The notes: generated from the sequence alone by a model not told the origin. DNA of 28,953 nt from Nocardioidaceae bacterium (GCA_025966335.1 JAICRS010000004.1:1-28953); one strand, 5' to 3'; shown: positions 6,881 to 14,752, numbered from the stretch's first letter. Program-made: numbers and translations.

Positions 6881-9025
6881 ATGGTGAGGATGGAGCGCGA
6901 GCAGGCGCGGGCCCGGCAGCCGGACCTCGTCGGGACGACCGAACGGGACGGCGTCGACCTGGCCTACGCGGTCTACGGCAGCGGCTCCCCGACCGTGCTC
7001 CTGATGCCGACCTGGACGATCGTCGACTCGAGGTTCTGGAAGGCGCAGGTCGCCTACCTCGCCCGCCACTACCGGGTGGTGACCTTCGACGGTCGGGGGA
7101 CCGGCCGGTCGGGGCGCCCGCAGGGAGCCGCCGCGTACACCGACACCGAGCACGCGAACGACACCATGCAGGTGATGGATGCCACCGGGACCAACCGCGC
7201 GGTCCTGGTGGCGCTGTCGTGCGGTGTGCCCTGGGCGGTCCAGGTCGCCGCCGGTCATCCGGACCGGGTGCACGGCATCTTCGCGCTCTCGGCGTCGTGC
7301 GGGTTCGACATCTCCCAACCGGCCCGGGAACGGTTCGCGTGGGACGCCCGGCTCGAGGAGACCGACGGCTGGGCGAAGTACAACAAGTACTACTGGCTCG
7401 AGAACGACTACACCGGCTTCCGGGAGTTCTTCTTCGGGCAGATGTTCTCCGAGCCGCACTCCACCAAACAGGTCGAGGACACCCTGCGGTGGTCCGCCGA
7501 CGTCGCCCCGCAGGTCCTGGTCGACGCCACGGCCGGTCGGATCGGCTGCGACGGGGCCGTGTGCGAGCCGCTCGAACCGCTGTGCCGCCGGGTCCGCTGC
7601 CCGGTCACGGTCGTGCACGGCACCGACGACCACATCCGGACCCACGCGGTGGGCGAACGACTGGCGGAGCTGACCGGAGGCTCGCTGACCCTGGTCGAGG
7701 GCGGCGGTCACGGACTGCAGGCTCGCCAGCCGGTGCTGGTCAACAAGTTGATCCGCGGTTTCGTGGACCAGGTCGTGCCGCCGCGGGCCGTACGCCGTAC
7801 CCGGGTGCGTGCCCTGGACCGGCCACGGCGACTGCTCTACCTGTCCTCACCGATCGGGCTCGGGCACGCACGCCGGGACATCGCGATCGCCCAGGAGCTG
7901 CGCCGACTGCACCCGGACCTCCAGGTCGACTGGCTCGCGCAGCACCCGGTGACCACGATGCTCGAGTCGGCGGGGGAGACCGTGCACCCCGCCTCGGCCT
8001 GGCTGGCCAGCGAGTCCACCCACATCGAGACCGAGGCCGGCGAGCATGACCTGCACGCCTTCCAGGCCCTGCGCCGGATGGACGAGGTGCTGGTGAACAA
8101 CTTCCTGGTCTTCGACGAGGTGGTCGACGAGACGCACTACGACCTGGTGGTGGGGGACGAGGCGTGGGACGTGGACTACTTCCTGCACGAGAACCCGGAG
8201 CTCAAGCGGTTCGGCTTCGTCTGGATGACCGACTTCGTGGGCTGGTTGCCGATGCCCGACGGGGGCGAGCGGGAGGCCGCGCTGACCGCGGACTACAACG
8301 CCGAGATGATCGAGCAGCGGGCCCGGTTCCCAGCGCTGCGTGACCGGTCGATCTTCGTCGGCAACACCGCCGACGTGGTGCCCGACCGGTTCGGTCCCGG
8401 ACTGCCCGGCATCCGCGAGTGGACCGAGCAGAACTTCGACTTCTCCGGCTTCGTCACCGGGTTCGAGCGACGTGGCCCGGAGCAGGACCAGGCACTCCGG
8501 GCGGCGCTGGGCTACCGGCCCGAGCACAAGGTCTGCGTCGTCACCGTCGGCGGGTCCGGCGTCGGCACCTCCCTCCTGCGCCGGGTGATGGACGCGGTTC
8601 CGCTCGCGCGCCGGCTGTGCCCCGAGCTCCGGTTCCTGGTGGTCACCGGGCCACGGATCGACCCCGGTCCGTTGCCGCACCGGCGTGGCGCCCGGGTCGT
8701 CGGCTACCTCCCGCAGCTCCACGACCACCTGGCGGCCTGCGACGTGGCGGTGGTCCAGGGCGGGCTCACCACCTGCATGGAGCTGACCGCGGCCGGGACT
8801 CCGTTCCTCTACGTCCCGCTGGAGCACCACTTCGAGCAGAACTTCCATGTCCGGCACCGGCTCGACCGGTACGACGCGGGGCGGCACCTGACCTACGCCG
8901 AGGCGGCCGACCCCGACTACCTGGCCGAGATGATCGTCAAGGAAGCCTCGATGGAGACCGCCTTCCGGCCCGTGGAGACCGACGGTGCCGAGCGGGCCGC
9001 CGCGATGATCGCCGAACTTCTCTGA
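6881..9025 (+). CDS. Alpha/beta-hydrolase fused to a GT-B glycosyltransferase
   Basis: A 714-residue two-enzyme fusion. Residues 20-300 form an alpha/beta-hydrolase with nucleophile elbow ALSCG (S113), a likely acid in HGTDD (248-250) and histidine H277 in GGGHG. A short basic linker (300-316) leads to a GT-B glycosyltransferase with RRLLYLSSPIGLGHARRD at about 317-334 and a nucleotide-sugar-binding C-terminal half including QGGLTTCMELTAAGTP near 626-641, like MGT, UGT or MurG-type enzymes. The start is ambiguous: ATG 6881, GTG 6884 and ATG 6890 are in frame behind GGAGGAGG (6873-6880), which suits 6884 or 6890 best. One protein that could both hydrolyse and glycosylate suggests remodelling of a glycolipid or specialised metabolite; substrate unknown. 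A sequencing error fusing two genes is unlikely because the frame is open through the linker. Confidence 0.85.
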   Translation: MVRMEREQARARQPDLVGTTERDGVDLAYAVYGSGSPTVLLMPTWTIVDSRFWKAQVAYLARHYRVVTFDGRGTGRSGRPQGAAAYTDTEHANDTMQVMDATGTNRAVLVALSCGVPWAVQVAAGHPDRVHGIFALSASCGFDISQPARERFAWDARLEETDGWAKYNKYYWLENDYTGFREFFFGQMFSEPHSTKQVEDTLRWSADVAPQVLVDATAGRIGCDGAVCEPLEPLCRRVRCPVTVVHGTDDHIRTHAVGERLAELTGGSLTLVEGGGHGLQARQPVLVNKLIRGFVDQVVPPRAVRRTRVRALDRPRRLLYLSSPIGLGHARRDIAIAQELRRLHPDLQVDWLAQHPVTTMLESAGETVHPASAWLASESTHIETEAGEHDLHAFQALRRMDEVLVNNFLVFDEVVDETHYDLVVGDEAWDVDYFLHENPELKRFGFVWMTDFVGWLPMPDGGEREAALTADYNAEMIEQRARFPALRDRSIFVGNTADVVPDRFGPGLPGIREWTEQNFDFSGFVTGFERRGPEQDQALRAALGYRPEHKVCVVTVGGSGVGTSLLRRVMDAVPLARRLCPELRFLVVTGPRIDPGPLPHRRGARVVGYLPQLHDHLAACDVAVVQGGLTTCMELTAAGTPFLYVPLEHHFEQNFHVRHRLDRYDAGRHLTYAEAADPDYLAEMIVKEASMETAFRPVETDGAERAAAMIAELL

Positions 9026-9030
9026 GGGTC

Positions 9031-9045
9031 GCCGCGGCCGGCGGC
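9031..9045 (+). terminator. Weak GC hairpin after the fusion gene
   Basis: GCCGC and GCGGC (9031-9035, 9041-9045) pair around a five-base loop six bases after the stop codon. There is no T-tract. It could be a weak terminator separating the fusion gene from the independently promoted gene at 9070, or simple GC-rich chance. Confidence 0.25.
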
Positions 9046-9056
9046 CGGTCCCGGCT

Positions 9057-9062
9057 TAGCCT
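9057..9062 (+). promoter_or_regulatory. -10 hexamer TAGCCT of the AI-2E-family gene, leaderless
   Basis: TAGCCT ends 7 bases before the ATG at 9070. No ribosome-binding site is present. This decides the start at 9070 over the much longer open frame reaching back into the preceding gene. Confidence 0.6.
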
Positions 9063-9069
9063 TTCCGTC

Positions 9070-10359
9070 ATGGGGATAGGGAACCGGCTCTCCGGCGGCA
9101 TGTCACGCGTGCGCGACCGGCAGCGCCGCAAGCTCGATGACCGGTTCGCGGAGCGCTTCGCCACGCAGTGGGCGCAGATGCGCGCGGACCGCAAGCACGA
9201 GGTGGAGGCGCCGACCATCCAGGCGGGCCCGTCGAACTTCAGTCGGGCGCAGGTGCCGTGGGCGGTCGACCTCGCCGCGGCGTGGTCCTGGCGGTTCCTG
9301 GTCATCGTCGCCGCCGGCTACGCCGTGGTGTGGGTGCTCGCCCGGTTCTCCGTGGTCGCCCTGCCGCTGGCGATCGCGCTGCTGATCACCGCGCTCGCCG
9401 CACCGCTCGTGGATCTCGGCGAACGGATCGGGCTGAACCGCAAGCTCGGTTCGGTGCTGGTCGTGATCGGCGGGCTGGCGATCGTGTCCCTGCTGCTGAC
9501 CTTCGTCGGCACCCAGGTCGCCCAGGGTTTCAGCGACCTCGCCGACCAGGTGGTCAACGGCCTGGAGGAGATCCGGGACTGGCTCCGGGAGGGGCCGCTG
9601 CAGGCCAGCGACTCACAGATCAACGACTACATCCGCGAGGCCCAGGAGCTGGTCGCCACCTCGAACGAGCAGGTGGTCACCCGGGTCACCGAGGTCGGCA
9701 CCGCGATCGGTCACGTGGTCGCCGGGTTCTTCATCGTGCTGTTCGCGGCCTACTTCTTCCTCGCCGACGGGGACCGGATCTGGGCCTGGGTGGTCCGGCT
9801 CTTCCCCCGTGCCGCCCGGGTGCGCACCGACACCTCCGGTCGGATCGCGTGGAAGTCGCTGACCCAGTTCGTGCGCGCCACCGTGCTTGTCGCGTTCGTC
9901 GACGCGATTGGCATCATGCTGGTCGCCCTGATCCTCAAGGTGCCGCTCGCCACCGCGATCGGGGTGCTGGTCTTCCTCGGCTCGTTCATCCCGTTGATCG
10001 GCGCCACCCTGTCCGGGTCGGTGGCGGTGCTGGTCGCGCTGGTGGCGCACGGCCCGATCGTGGCACTGCTGATGCTGGCCGGGGTGATCCTGGTGCAGCA
10101 GATCGAGGCGCACGTCCTGCAGCCGTTCCTGCTCGGCCGGTTCGTCTCCCTGCACCCGCTTGGCGTGATCGTCGCGATCGCCTGCGGCGTACTGGTCGCC
10201 GGGATCGCCGGGGCCCTGATCGCGGTGCCGCTGGTCGCCGCGCTGAATGCGGTCGCCCAGCACCTGGCGAACTACACCGCGGTCGGCGAGGACCCGCTCA
10301 CCGGCGAGGTGGACTCCGACGAAGGCGCGGTCGGCTCGGGCGACGGCGCGGCCGGCTGA
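9070..10359 (+). CDS. AI-2E family transporter (PerM-type membrane protein)
   Basis: A 429-residue membrane protein of the AI-2E/PerM family. A basic cytosolic N-terminus (1-65) is followed by membrane segments at about 72-90, 93-112 and 126-146. A soluble helical loop (150-220) then leads to a C-terminal set of segments containing LGSFIPLIGATLSG and the family-typical QQIEAHVLQPFLLGR. Members export autoinducer-2 in E. coli or act as Na+/H+ antiporters elsewhere; the substrate here cannot be decided. The last 25 or so residues are acidic and Gly-rich and are encoded antisense to the MFS tail. It starts with its own leaderless promoter, so it is probably a single-gene unit. Confidence 0.88.
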   Translation: MGIGNRLSGGMSRVRDRQRRKLDDRFAERFATQWAQMRADRKHEVEAPTIQAGPSNFSRAQVPWAVDLAAAWSWRFLVIVAAGYAVVWVLARFSVVALPLAIALLITALAAPLVDLGERIGLNRKLGSVLVVIGGLAIVSLLLTFVGTQVAQGFSDLADQVVNGLEEIRDWLREGPLQASDSQINDYIREAQELVATSNEQVVTRVTEVGTAIGHVVAGFFIVLFAAYFFLADGDRIWAWVVRLFPRAARVRTDTSGRIAWKSLTQFVRATVLVAFVDAIGIMLVALILKVPLATAIGVLVFLGSFIPLIGATLSGSVAVLVALVAHGPIVALLMLAGVILVQQIEAHVLQPFLLGRFVSLHPLGVIVAIACGVLVAGIAGALIAVPLVAALNAVAQHLANYTAVGEDPLTGEVDSDEGAVGSGDGAAG

Positions 10360-11873
10360 CGGGTGGCGAGCGGCACCTCCTTGAGGAACAGCGCCACCAC
10401 GAACGCGACCACGACCAGGGGCACGGCGGTCAGGAACATGTCCGACAGCGCGTGGCTGAACGCGCCGGTGACCATGCTCTGCAACGGCTCGGGAAGGGCG
10501 TGGATCGCCTGCACGTCGTTGGCCAGCTGGTCGACGTTGCCGGTGCCCGCGGTCGCCCGCGGCGGCAGGTCGCGGGTTGCCTCGGTCAGGTGCACGGCGA
10601 GCCGGCTGGACAGGATCGCACCGAACAAGGCGGTGCCGAACGACCCGCCCATCTGCCGGAAGAACGCCACCGAGCTGGTCGCCACACCCATGTCGCTGCG
10701 GTCCACCGAGTTCTGGACGACGGTGATCAGCACCTGCATGGTGAAGCCGAGGCCGGCGCCCATGACGTACATCGCCAGGCCCGCGAACCAGTACGGCGTC
10801 GCGGCGTCGAGGGTGGAGAGCATGACCAGGGCGACGACCACGATCCCCGCGCCGAGGACCGGGTAGATCTTGTAGCGGCCGTTGCGGGTCATCAGGTTGC
10901 CGGCGAGGATCGAGGTGGTGAAGATGCCGACCACCATCGGCACCATCGCCAGGCCGGAGGCGGTCGGGCTCATCCCGTCGACGACCTGCAGGTAGACCGG
11001 GATGAAGATCATCGCCCCGAACATAGCGACCCCGATCAGGAACCCGAACAGGTTCGCGATCGAGAAGATCGAGTTGGAGAACAGCCGCATCGGGATGATC
11101 GGCTCGCTGGCGCGCAGCTCGACGAAGACGAAGAGCACGGCGAGCAGCAGTCCGGCGACGAGCAGCACCAACGCGGTGTCCGAGGTCCAGCCGAGCTCCG
11201 GGCCGGCCCAGGCGGTGTAGAGCAGGACCGAGGTCACCGACGCGACGACCACCGCCGCACCGAGGTAGTCGATGGTGTGGTCGCGGCGGACGTGCGGCAT
11301 CTTCAGGGCGGCCGAGGTGACGACGAGCGCGACGACGCCGATGGGGATGTTGATGAAGAAGATCCACTCCCAGCCCGGACCGTCGGCGAACCAGCCGCCG
11401 AGAACCGGGCCGAGCACGGACGACGTACCGAACACCGCGGCGAAGTAGCCCTGGTAGCGGCCGCGCTCACGCGGCGGGACGACGTCGCCGATGGTGGCCA
11501 TCGCCAACGCCATCAGGCCACCGCCGCCGAGGCCCTGGATCGCCCGGAACGCGATCAGCTGCTCGATGTTCGCGGAGAACCCGGCGAGCAGGGAACCGGC
11601 CAGGAAGGTCAGGATCGCGATCTGGAACAGCAGCCGGCGGCCGTAGAGGTCGGAGATCTTGCCCCACAGCGGGGTCGAGGCAGTAGCGGTGAGCAGGTAC
11701 GCGGTGACCACCCAGGAGAGCTTGTCCAGGCCGCCGAGGTCGCTGGTGATCCGCGGCAGGGCGGTTCCGACGATGCTCTGGTCGAGCGCCGACAGGAACA
11801 TGCCGACCATCAGGCCGCCCATCACCACCAGGATCTGCTTGTGGCTGAGGTAGCCGTGGGTGTCGGGGGTCAC
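10272..11873 (-). CDS. MFS drug exporter, DHA2 (14-TM, EmrB/QacA) family
   Basis: The 533-residue protein has the DHA2 motif ALDQSIVGTALPRI (29-42, with the membrane-embedded Asp31), the MFS motif A-like GKISDLYGRR (71-80) and enough hydrophobic segments for 14 helices. It exports drugs or toxic metabolites by proton antiport. GTG at 11873 overlaps the marR stop in GTGA, so the regulator and pump form one coupled operon. About 29 C-terminal residues, rich in Pro and Ser, overlap the AI-2E-family gene on the other strand (10272-10359). Regulation by the adjacent MarR protein is likely; the inducing compound is unknown. Confidence 0.92.
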   Translation of the reverse strand: MTPDTHGYLSHKQILVVMGGLMVGMFLSALDQSIVGTALPRITSDLGGLDKLSWVVTAYLLTATASTPLWGKISDLYGRRLLFQIAILTFLAGSLLAGFSANIEQLIAFRAIQGLGGGGLMALAMATIGDVVPPRERGRYQGYFAAVFGTSSVLGPVLGGWFADGPGWEWIFFINIPIGVVALVVTSAALKMPHVRRDHTIDYLGAAVVVASVTSVLLYTAWAGPELGWTSDTALVLLVAGLLLAVLFVFVELRASEPIIPMRLFSNSIFSIANLFGFLIGVAMFGAMIFIPVYLQVVDGMSPTASGLAMVPMVVGIFTTSILAGNLMTRNGRYKIYPVLGAGIVVVALVMLSTLDAATPYWFAGLAMYVMGAGLGFTMQVLITVVQNSVDRSDMGVATSSVAFFRQMGGSFGTALFGAILSSRLAVHLTEATRDLPPRATAGTGNVDQLANDVQAIHALPEPLQSMVTGAFSHALSDMFLTAVPLVVVAFVVALFLKEVPLATRQPAAPSPEPTAPSSESTSPVSGSSPTAV

Positions 11874-12337
11874 GCGTTCTCCTGCTGGTTCGTCGAGGTG
11901 CTGAGGTCGGTGTAGAGGCGGGTGAGCAGCGTGCGGAGCCGTTCGCGGTCCTTCGCCGGCCAGCCGTCGAGGAGCTCACGGATCATCGCGCGGCGGGACT
12001 CGATGGCCTGGTCCATGCAGGCGGTGCCCTGCTCGGTGAGGGTGACCCGACTGGCGCGGCCGTCGTCCGGGTCGCCGGTGCGCTCGAGCATGCCGCGCTC
12101 CTCGAGGTGCCGGACGTGCCGGCTGACCGTGGAGGCGTCCAGGTCGAGGGCGGCGGCGAGTGCTGAGAGCCGCATCGGGCCGCCGTGCCACAGCGCCTTG
12201 AGGATCGGCAGCGCGGAGAAGTCCACCCGGTCGTCGGGGAACCGGTTCCGCAGGCGGCGGCCGAGGCTCATCATCGTGACCATCACCGCCTCCTCTGCGC
12301 TCGCCGGCACGGCGGGGATGGACGGCGAAAGTTGCAT
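11870..12337 (-). CDS. MarR-family transcriptional regulator
   Basis: 155 residues with a winged helix-turn-helix at about 55-100: LSALAAALDLDASTVSRHVRHLEERGMLER followed by the wing signature DPDDGRASRVTLTEQG. MarR proteins repress exporter genes and release DNA when a phenolic or other ligand binds. It is the first gene of a two-gene operon with the DHA2 pump and is divergent from ilvA over 79 bases. That gap contains two palindromes overlapping its likely promoter, which suggests autorepression. The ATG at 12337 has no ribosome-binding site but CATGCT six bases upstream, consistent with a leaderless start. Confidence 0.9.
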   Translation of the reverse strand: MQLSPSIPAVPASAEEAVMVTMMSLGRRLRNRFPDDRVDFSALPILKALWHGGPMRLSALAAALDLDASTVSRHVRHLEERGMLERTGDPDDGRASRVTLTEQGTACMDQAIESRRAMIRELLDGWPAKDRERLRTLLTRLYTDLSTSTNQQENA

Positions 12338-12345
12338 GGGTCAAG

Positions 12346-12356
12346 CATGAGTCATG
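12346..12356. promoter_or_regulatory. Palindrome CATGAGTCATG, candidate MarR operator at the -10
   Basis: A perfect 11-base palindrome around a central G. On the minus strand its downstream edge overlaps CATGCT, the probable -10 of marR six bases before the start codon. A repressor bound here would block the marR-MFS promoter. Confidence 0.45.
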
Positions 12357-12357
12357 G

Positions 12358-12372
12358 TGCGTGTACCACGCA
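12358..12372. promoter_or_regulatory. Inverted repeat TGCGTG-TAC-CACGCA, candidate MarR operator at the -35
   Basis: Six-base arms (12358-12363 and 12367-12372) around TAC. On the minus strand it overlaps TTGCGT, a plausible -35 placed 18 bases from the CATGCT -10. Together with the palindrome at 12346 it would cover the whole marR promoter. Confidence 0.45.
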
Positions 12373-12403
12373 AGTTATTTGCGAGTGGCGGCGGTCACGG
12401 CCC

Positions 12404-12409
12404 TAGGCT
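12404..12409 (+). promoter_or_regulatory. -10 hexamer TAGGCT of ilvA, leaderless
   Basis: TAGGCT ends 7 bases before the ATG at 12417, with no ribosome-binding site. It fixes the ilvA start at 12417 instead of an in-frame upstream ATG at 12354 that would lie within the marR promoter. Confidence 0.6.
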
Positions 12410-12416
12410 GACGGCT

Positions 12417-13625
12417 ATGACTTCCATCCCGTCCCTGTCCGACATCGCGGAGGCCCGCGAGTTCCTCCGCGGGGTGGCGATCGAGACGCCGATGGAGGAG
12501 TCGCGGTGGCTCTCCTCGGCCGCCGGCGGGCCGGTCCACCTCAAGTGCGAGAACCTCCAGCGCACCGGCTCGTTCAAGATCCGGGGCGCCTACCTGCGGA
12601 TGTCACGCCTCTCGGAGCAGGAGCGGGCCGGCGGGGTGGTCGCGGCCAGCGCCGGCAACCACGCCCAGGGCGTCGCCCTCGCCGCGCAGCTGCTCGGGAT
12701 CAAGGCCACCGTGTTCATGCCCGAGGGTGCGCCGATCCCGAAGGAGCGAGCGACCCGCGGCTACGGCGCCGACGTCCGGTTCCACGGCCACAGCGTGGAC
12801 GATGCGCTGGTCGCGGCCAAGGAGTTCGCGGCCGAGACCGGCGCGGTGCTGATCCACCCGTTCGACCACATCGACATCGTCACCGGCCAGGGCACCTGCG
12901 GTCTGGAGATCCTGGACCAGGCGCCCGACGTGAAGACAGTGCTGGTCTCCACCGGCGGCGGCGGCTTCATCGCGGGCATCGCCACCGCGATCAAGTCCAA
13001 ACGCCCGGACGTCCGGGTGATCGGCGTCCAGGCCGAGGGCGCCGCGGCCTACGTGGACTCACTGGCCCAGGGGCGTCCGGTGGCGTGGGGCCAGATGTCG
13101 ACGATGGCCGACGGCATCGCGGTCGGCTGCCCGGGACAGGTGCCGTTCGAGGCGGTGCAGAAGTACGTCGACGAGGTGGTCACCGTCAGCGAGGAGTCCC
13201 TGTCGCGGGCCCTGCTGATGACGCTCGAACGGGCCAAGCTGCTCGTCGAGCCCGCCGGCGCGGCCGCGGTCGCAGCATTGCTCGACGACCCGGACCGGTT
13301 CGAGACCCCGGCGGTGGCGGTGCTCTCCGGCGGCAACGTCGACCCGCTGCTGCTGATGCGGGTGCTCCGGCACGGGATGGCCGCCGCCGGACGCTACCTG
13401 TTCTTCCGGGTGCGGATCCCCGACCTGCCCGGCGGGCTGGCCACGCTGCTCAACGAGCTGGCCGGCGTCGAGGCGAACGTCCTGGACGTGGTCCATGAGC
13501 GCACCTCGGCGCACCTGCACCTCGACGAGGTCGAGGTCGCCGTGCAGGTGGAGACCCGTGGCACCCCGCACGCGGACCGGGTGCTGGCCCGGCTGCGGGA
13601 GTGCGGCTACCACGTGTCCGAGTAG
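12417..13625 (+). CDS. ilvA: Threonine ammonia-lyase (threonine dehydratase)
   Basis: PLP fold-type II enzyme, 402 residues, converting threonine to 2-oxobutyrate and ammonia, the entry to isoleucine synthesis. The PLP lysine is K54 in TGSFKIRGA, the Gly-rich phosphate loop is STGGGGFIAG near residue 180, and a single C-terminal ACT-like regulatory domain occupies about 325-402. This is the ~400-residue single-ACT form, not the longer E. coli IlvA with two ACT-like domains. The N-terminus MTSIPSLSDI aligns with the usual family start. It is transcribed alone and converges on greA, with a strong shared hairpin after the stop. The catabolic TdcB-like role cannot be excluded. Confidence 0.92.
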   Translation: MTSIPSLSDIAEAREFLRGVAIETPMEESRWLSSAAGGPVHLKCENLQRTGSFKIRGAYLRMSRLSEQERAGGVVAASAGNHAQGVALAAQLLGIKATVFMPEGAPIPKERATRGYGADVRFHGHSVDDALVAAKEFAAETGAVLIHPFDHIDIVTGQGTCGLEILDQAPDVKTVLVSTGGGGFIAGIATAIKSKRPDVRVIGVQAEGAAAYVDSLAQGRPVAWGQMSTMADGIAVGCPGQVPFEAVQKYVDEVVTVSEESLSRALLMTLERAKLLVEPAGAAAVAALLDDPDRFETPAVAVLSGGNVDPLLLMRVLRHGMAAAGRYLFFRVRIPDLPGGLATLLNELAGVEANVLDVVHERTSAHLHLDEVEVAVQVETRGTPHADRVLARLRECGYHVSE

Positions 13626-13638
13626 GACCGGAAACGTC

Positions 13639-13673
13639 GACGTCCGGGGCCGCACCTGGCGACCCCGGACGTC
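13639..13673. terminator. Bidirectional hairpin terminator between ilvA and greA
   Basis: GACGTCCGGGG (13639-13649) and CCCCGGACGTC (13663-13673) are perfect 11-base complements around a 13-base loop. It lies between the stop codons of the convergent ilvA and greA genes. There is no T-tract on either side, which is common for actinobacterial terminators. It can serve both directions. Confidence 0.7.
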
Positions 13674-13688
13674 CGTGACTGCGAGCGC

Positions 13689-14192
13689 TCAGCCGGTGTA
13701 GGGGACCGCCTCGACGATCTCCACCTTGAGCTCCTTGCCGTTCGGCGCCTGGTAGGTCACCGTCTCGCCGCGCTTGGAGCCGATGATCGCGGTGCCGAGC
13801 GGGGACTGCGGCGAGAACACCTGCAGGTCCTCGGTGGTCTCGGCCATCTCGCGCGCCCCGAGCAGGAACGTCTCGGTCTCGGTCTCACCCACGAAGCGGG
13901 TGGTCACCTTCATCCCGGGCTCCACGACACCGTCGTCGGGCGGCGTCTCGCCGACCTCGGCGCGGCGGAGCATGTCCTCGAGCTGGCGGATGCGTGCCTC
14001 GACCTTGCCCTGTTCCTCACGGGCCGCGTGGTAGCCGCCGTTCTCCTTGAGGTCACCCTCGTCGCGGGCGGCGCTGATGCGGGCGATGACCTCGGTGCGA
14101 ACGGGGCCACGCAGGTTCTCCAGCTCCTCCTGAAGCTTGTCGAAAGCCTCCTGAGTCAGCCAGATCACGTTCTGCTCGCTGGACTGCGTCAC
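13689..14192 (-). CDS. greA: Transcription elongation factor GreA
   Basis: GreA enters the RNA polymerase secondary channel and stimulates cleavage of backtracked RNA. The 167-residue protein has the N-terminal coiled coil with the acidic tip GDLKENGGYHAAREEQ (D47 and E50 are the expected catalytic acids) and a C-terminal FKBP-like domain ending in GKELKVEIVEAVPYTG. The GTG at 14192 was chosen because GGAG lies nine bases upstream; a longer in-frame ATG at 14276 would read through the promoter and leader hairpin. It lies downstream of the DUF4307 gene on the same strand but with its own promoter-like TAAACT. Confidence 0.96.
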   Translation of the reverse strand: MTQSSEQNVIWLTQEAFDKLQEELENLRGPVRTEVIARISAARDEGDLKENGGYHAAREEQGKVEARIRQLEDMLRRAEVGETPPDDGVVEPGMKVTTRFVGETETETFLLGAREMAETTEDLQVFSPQSPLGTAIIGSKRGETVTYQAPNGKELKVEIVEAVPYTG

Positions 14193-14221
14193 TTTGTCGT
14201 GCTCCTGATGCTTGTTGGGAA

Positions 14222-14248
14222 GACCCCGGGTACAGCTCGTCCGGGGTC
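14222..14248 (-). ncRNA. Hairpin in the greA 5' leader
   Basis: GACCCCGG (14222-14229) and CCGGGGTC (14241-14248) form an 8-bp stem with an 11-base loop, about 30 bases upstream of the greA start. It would be transcribed if TAAACT (14272-14267) is the greA -10. It has no U-tract, so it is a candidate attenuator or structured leader, not a proven terminator. Confidence 0.45.
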
Positions 14249-14266
14249 CTTTCAGGCAAGTAGACG

Positions 14267-14272
14267 AGTTTA
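14267..14272 (-). promoter_or_regulatory. Probable greA -10 hexamer TAAACT
   Basis: TAAACT on the minus strand is the best -10 match in the 140-base gap upstream of greA. It would give a leader of about 70 bases holding the hairpin at 14222-14248 and the ribosome-binding site. No good -35 is visible. Confidence 0.45.
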
Positions 14273-14332
14273 CCAAGCGGGCCGCGGGTTGACCGAATCC
14301 TTGCCGGAACCGAGACGTGTCCCCGGTCGCGG

Positions 14333-14752
14333 TCAGCGGCGCTGGCTCTGCCCCTCGGCGACGCAGCCGAGCAGCGCGACGCTCGTGGCCGCCCGTTCGG
14401 TGCGGACCTCGCGGGTCAGCGTGGCCGTCTCCGGGCTGCCCGGGTCCACGGTGAAGTTCAGCTCACCGACGATCGAGTGGTCGGCGGCGGTGGCCCGCAG
14501 CAGGCAGGAGGCCTCGACGTCCTCGCTGCGGCGCACGACGGTGAACGTGGCCGCGGCGGCGTGCTCGCCGCGCACGTCGAAGGACACCAGGTCGGAGCGG
14601 ACCAGCGGCCGGCCGTGGAACGCGATCACCCAGGCCAGCCAGGCCACGGCGACCAGGGCGAGCAGCACCACGCCGGCCGTCACCAGCCGCCGCCTGTGGG
14701 TGGGGGCGGTGCCGTAACGCTGTGCCAGATCGACAGTGGTCGGGGTGCTCAC
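14333..14752 (-). CDS. DUF4307 membrane-anchored protein
   Basis: 139 residues: a short cytosolic N-terminus, one membrane segment at about 23-45 (RRLVTAGVVLLALVAVAWLAWVIAF, read in part) and an extracytoplasmic beta-rich domain with two cysteines (about 82 and 132). This matches the actinobacterial DUF4307 family, represented by Rv1081c beside greA and mca in M. tuberculosis. Function is unknown. The GTG start at 14752 has TAGGAT six bases upstream and only 23 bases separate it from the divergent mca start, so the two genes share one symmetric promoter. Confidence 0.82.
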   Translation of the reverse strand: MSTPTTVDLAQRYGTAPTHRRRLVTAGVVLLALVAVAWLAWVIAFHGRPLVRSDLVSFDVRGEHAAAATFTVVRRSEDVEASCLLRATAADHSIVGELNFTVDPGSPETATLTREVRTERAATSVALLGCVAEGQSQRR

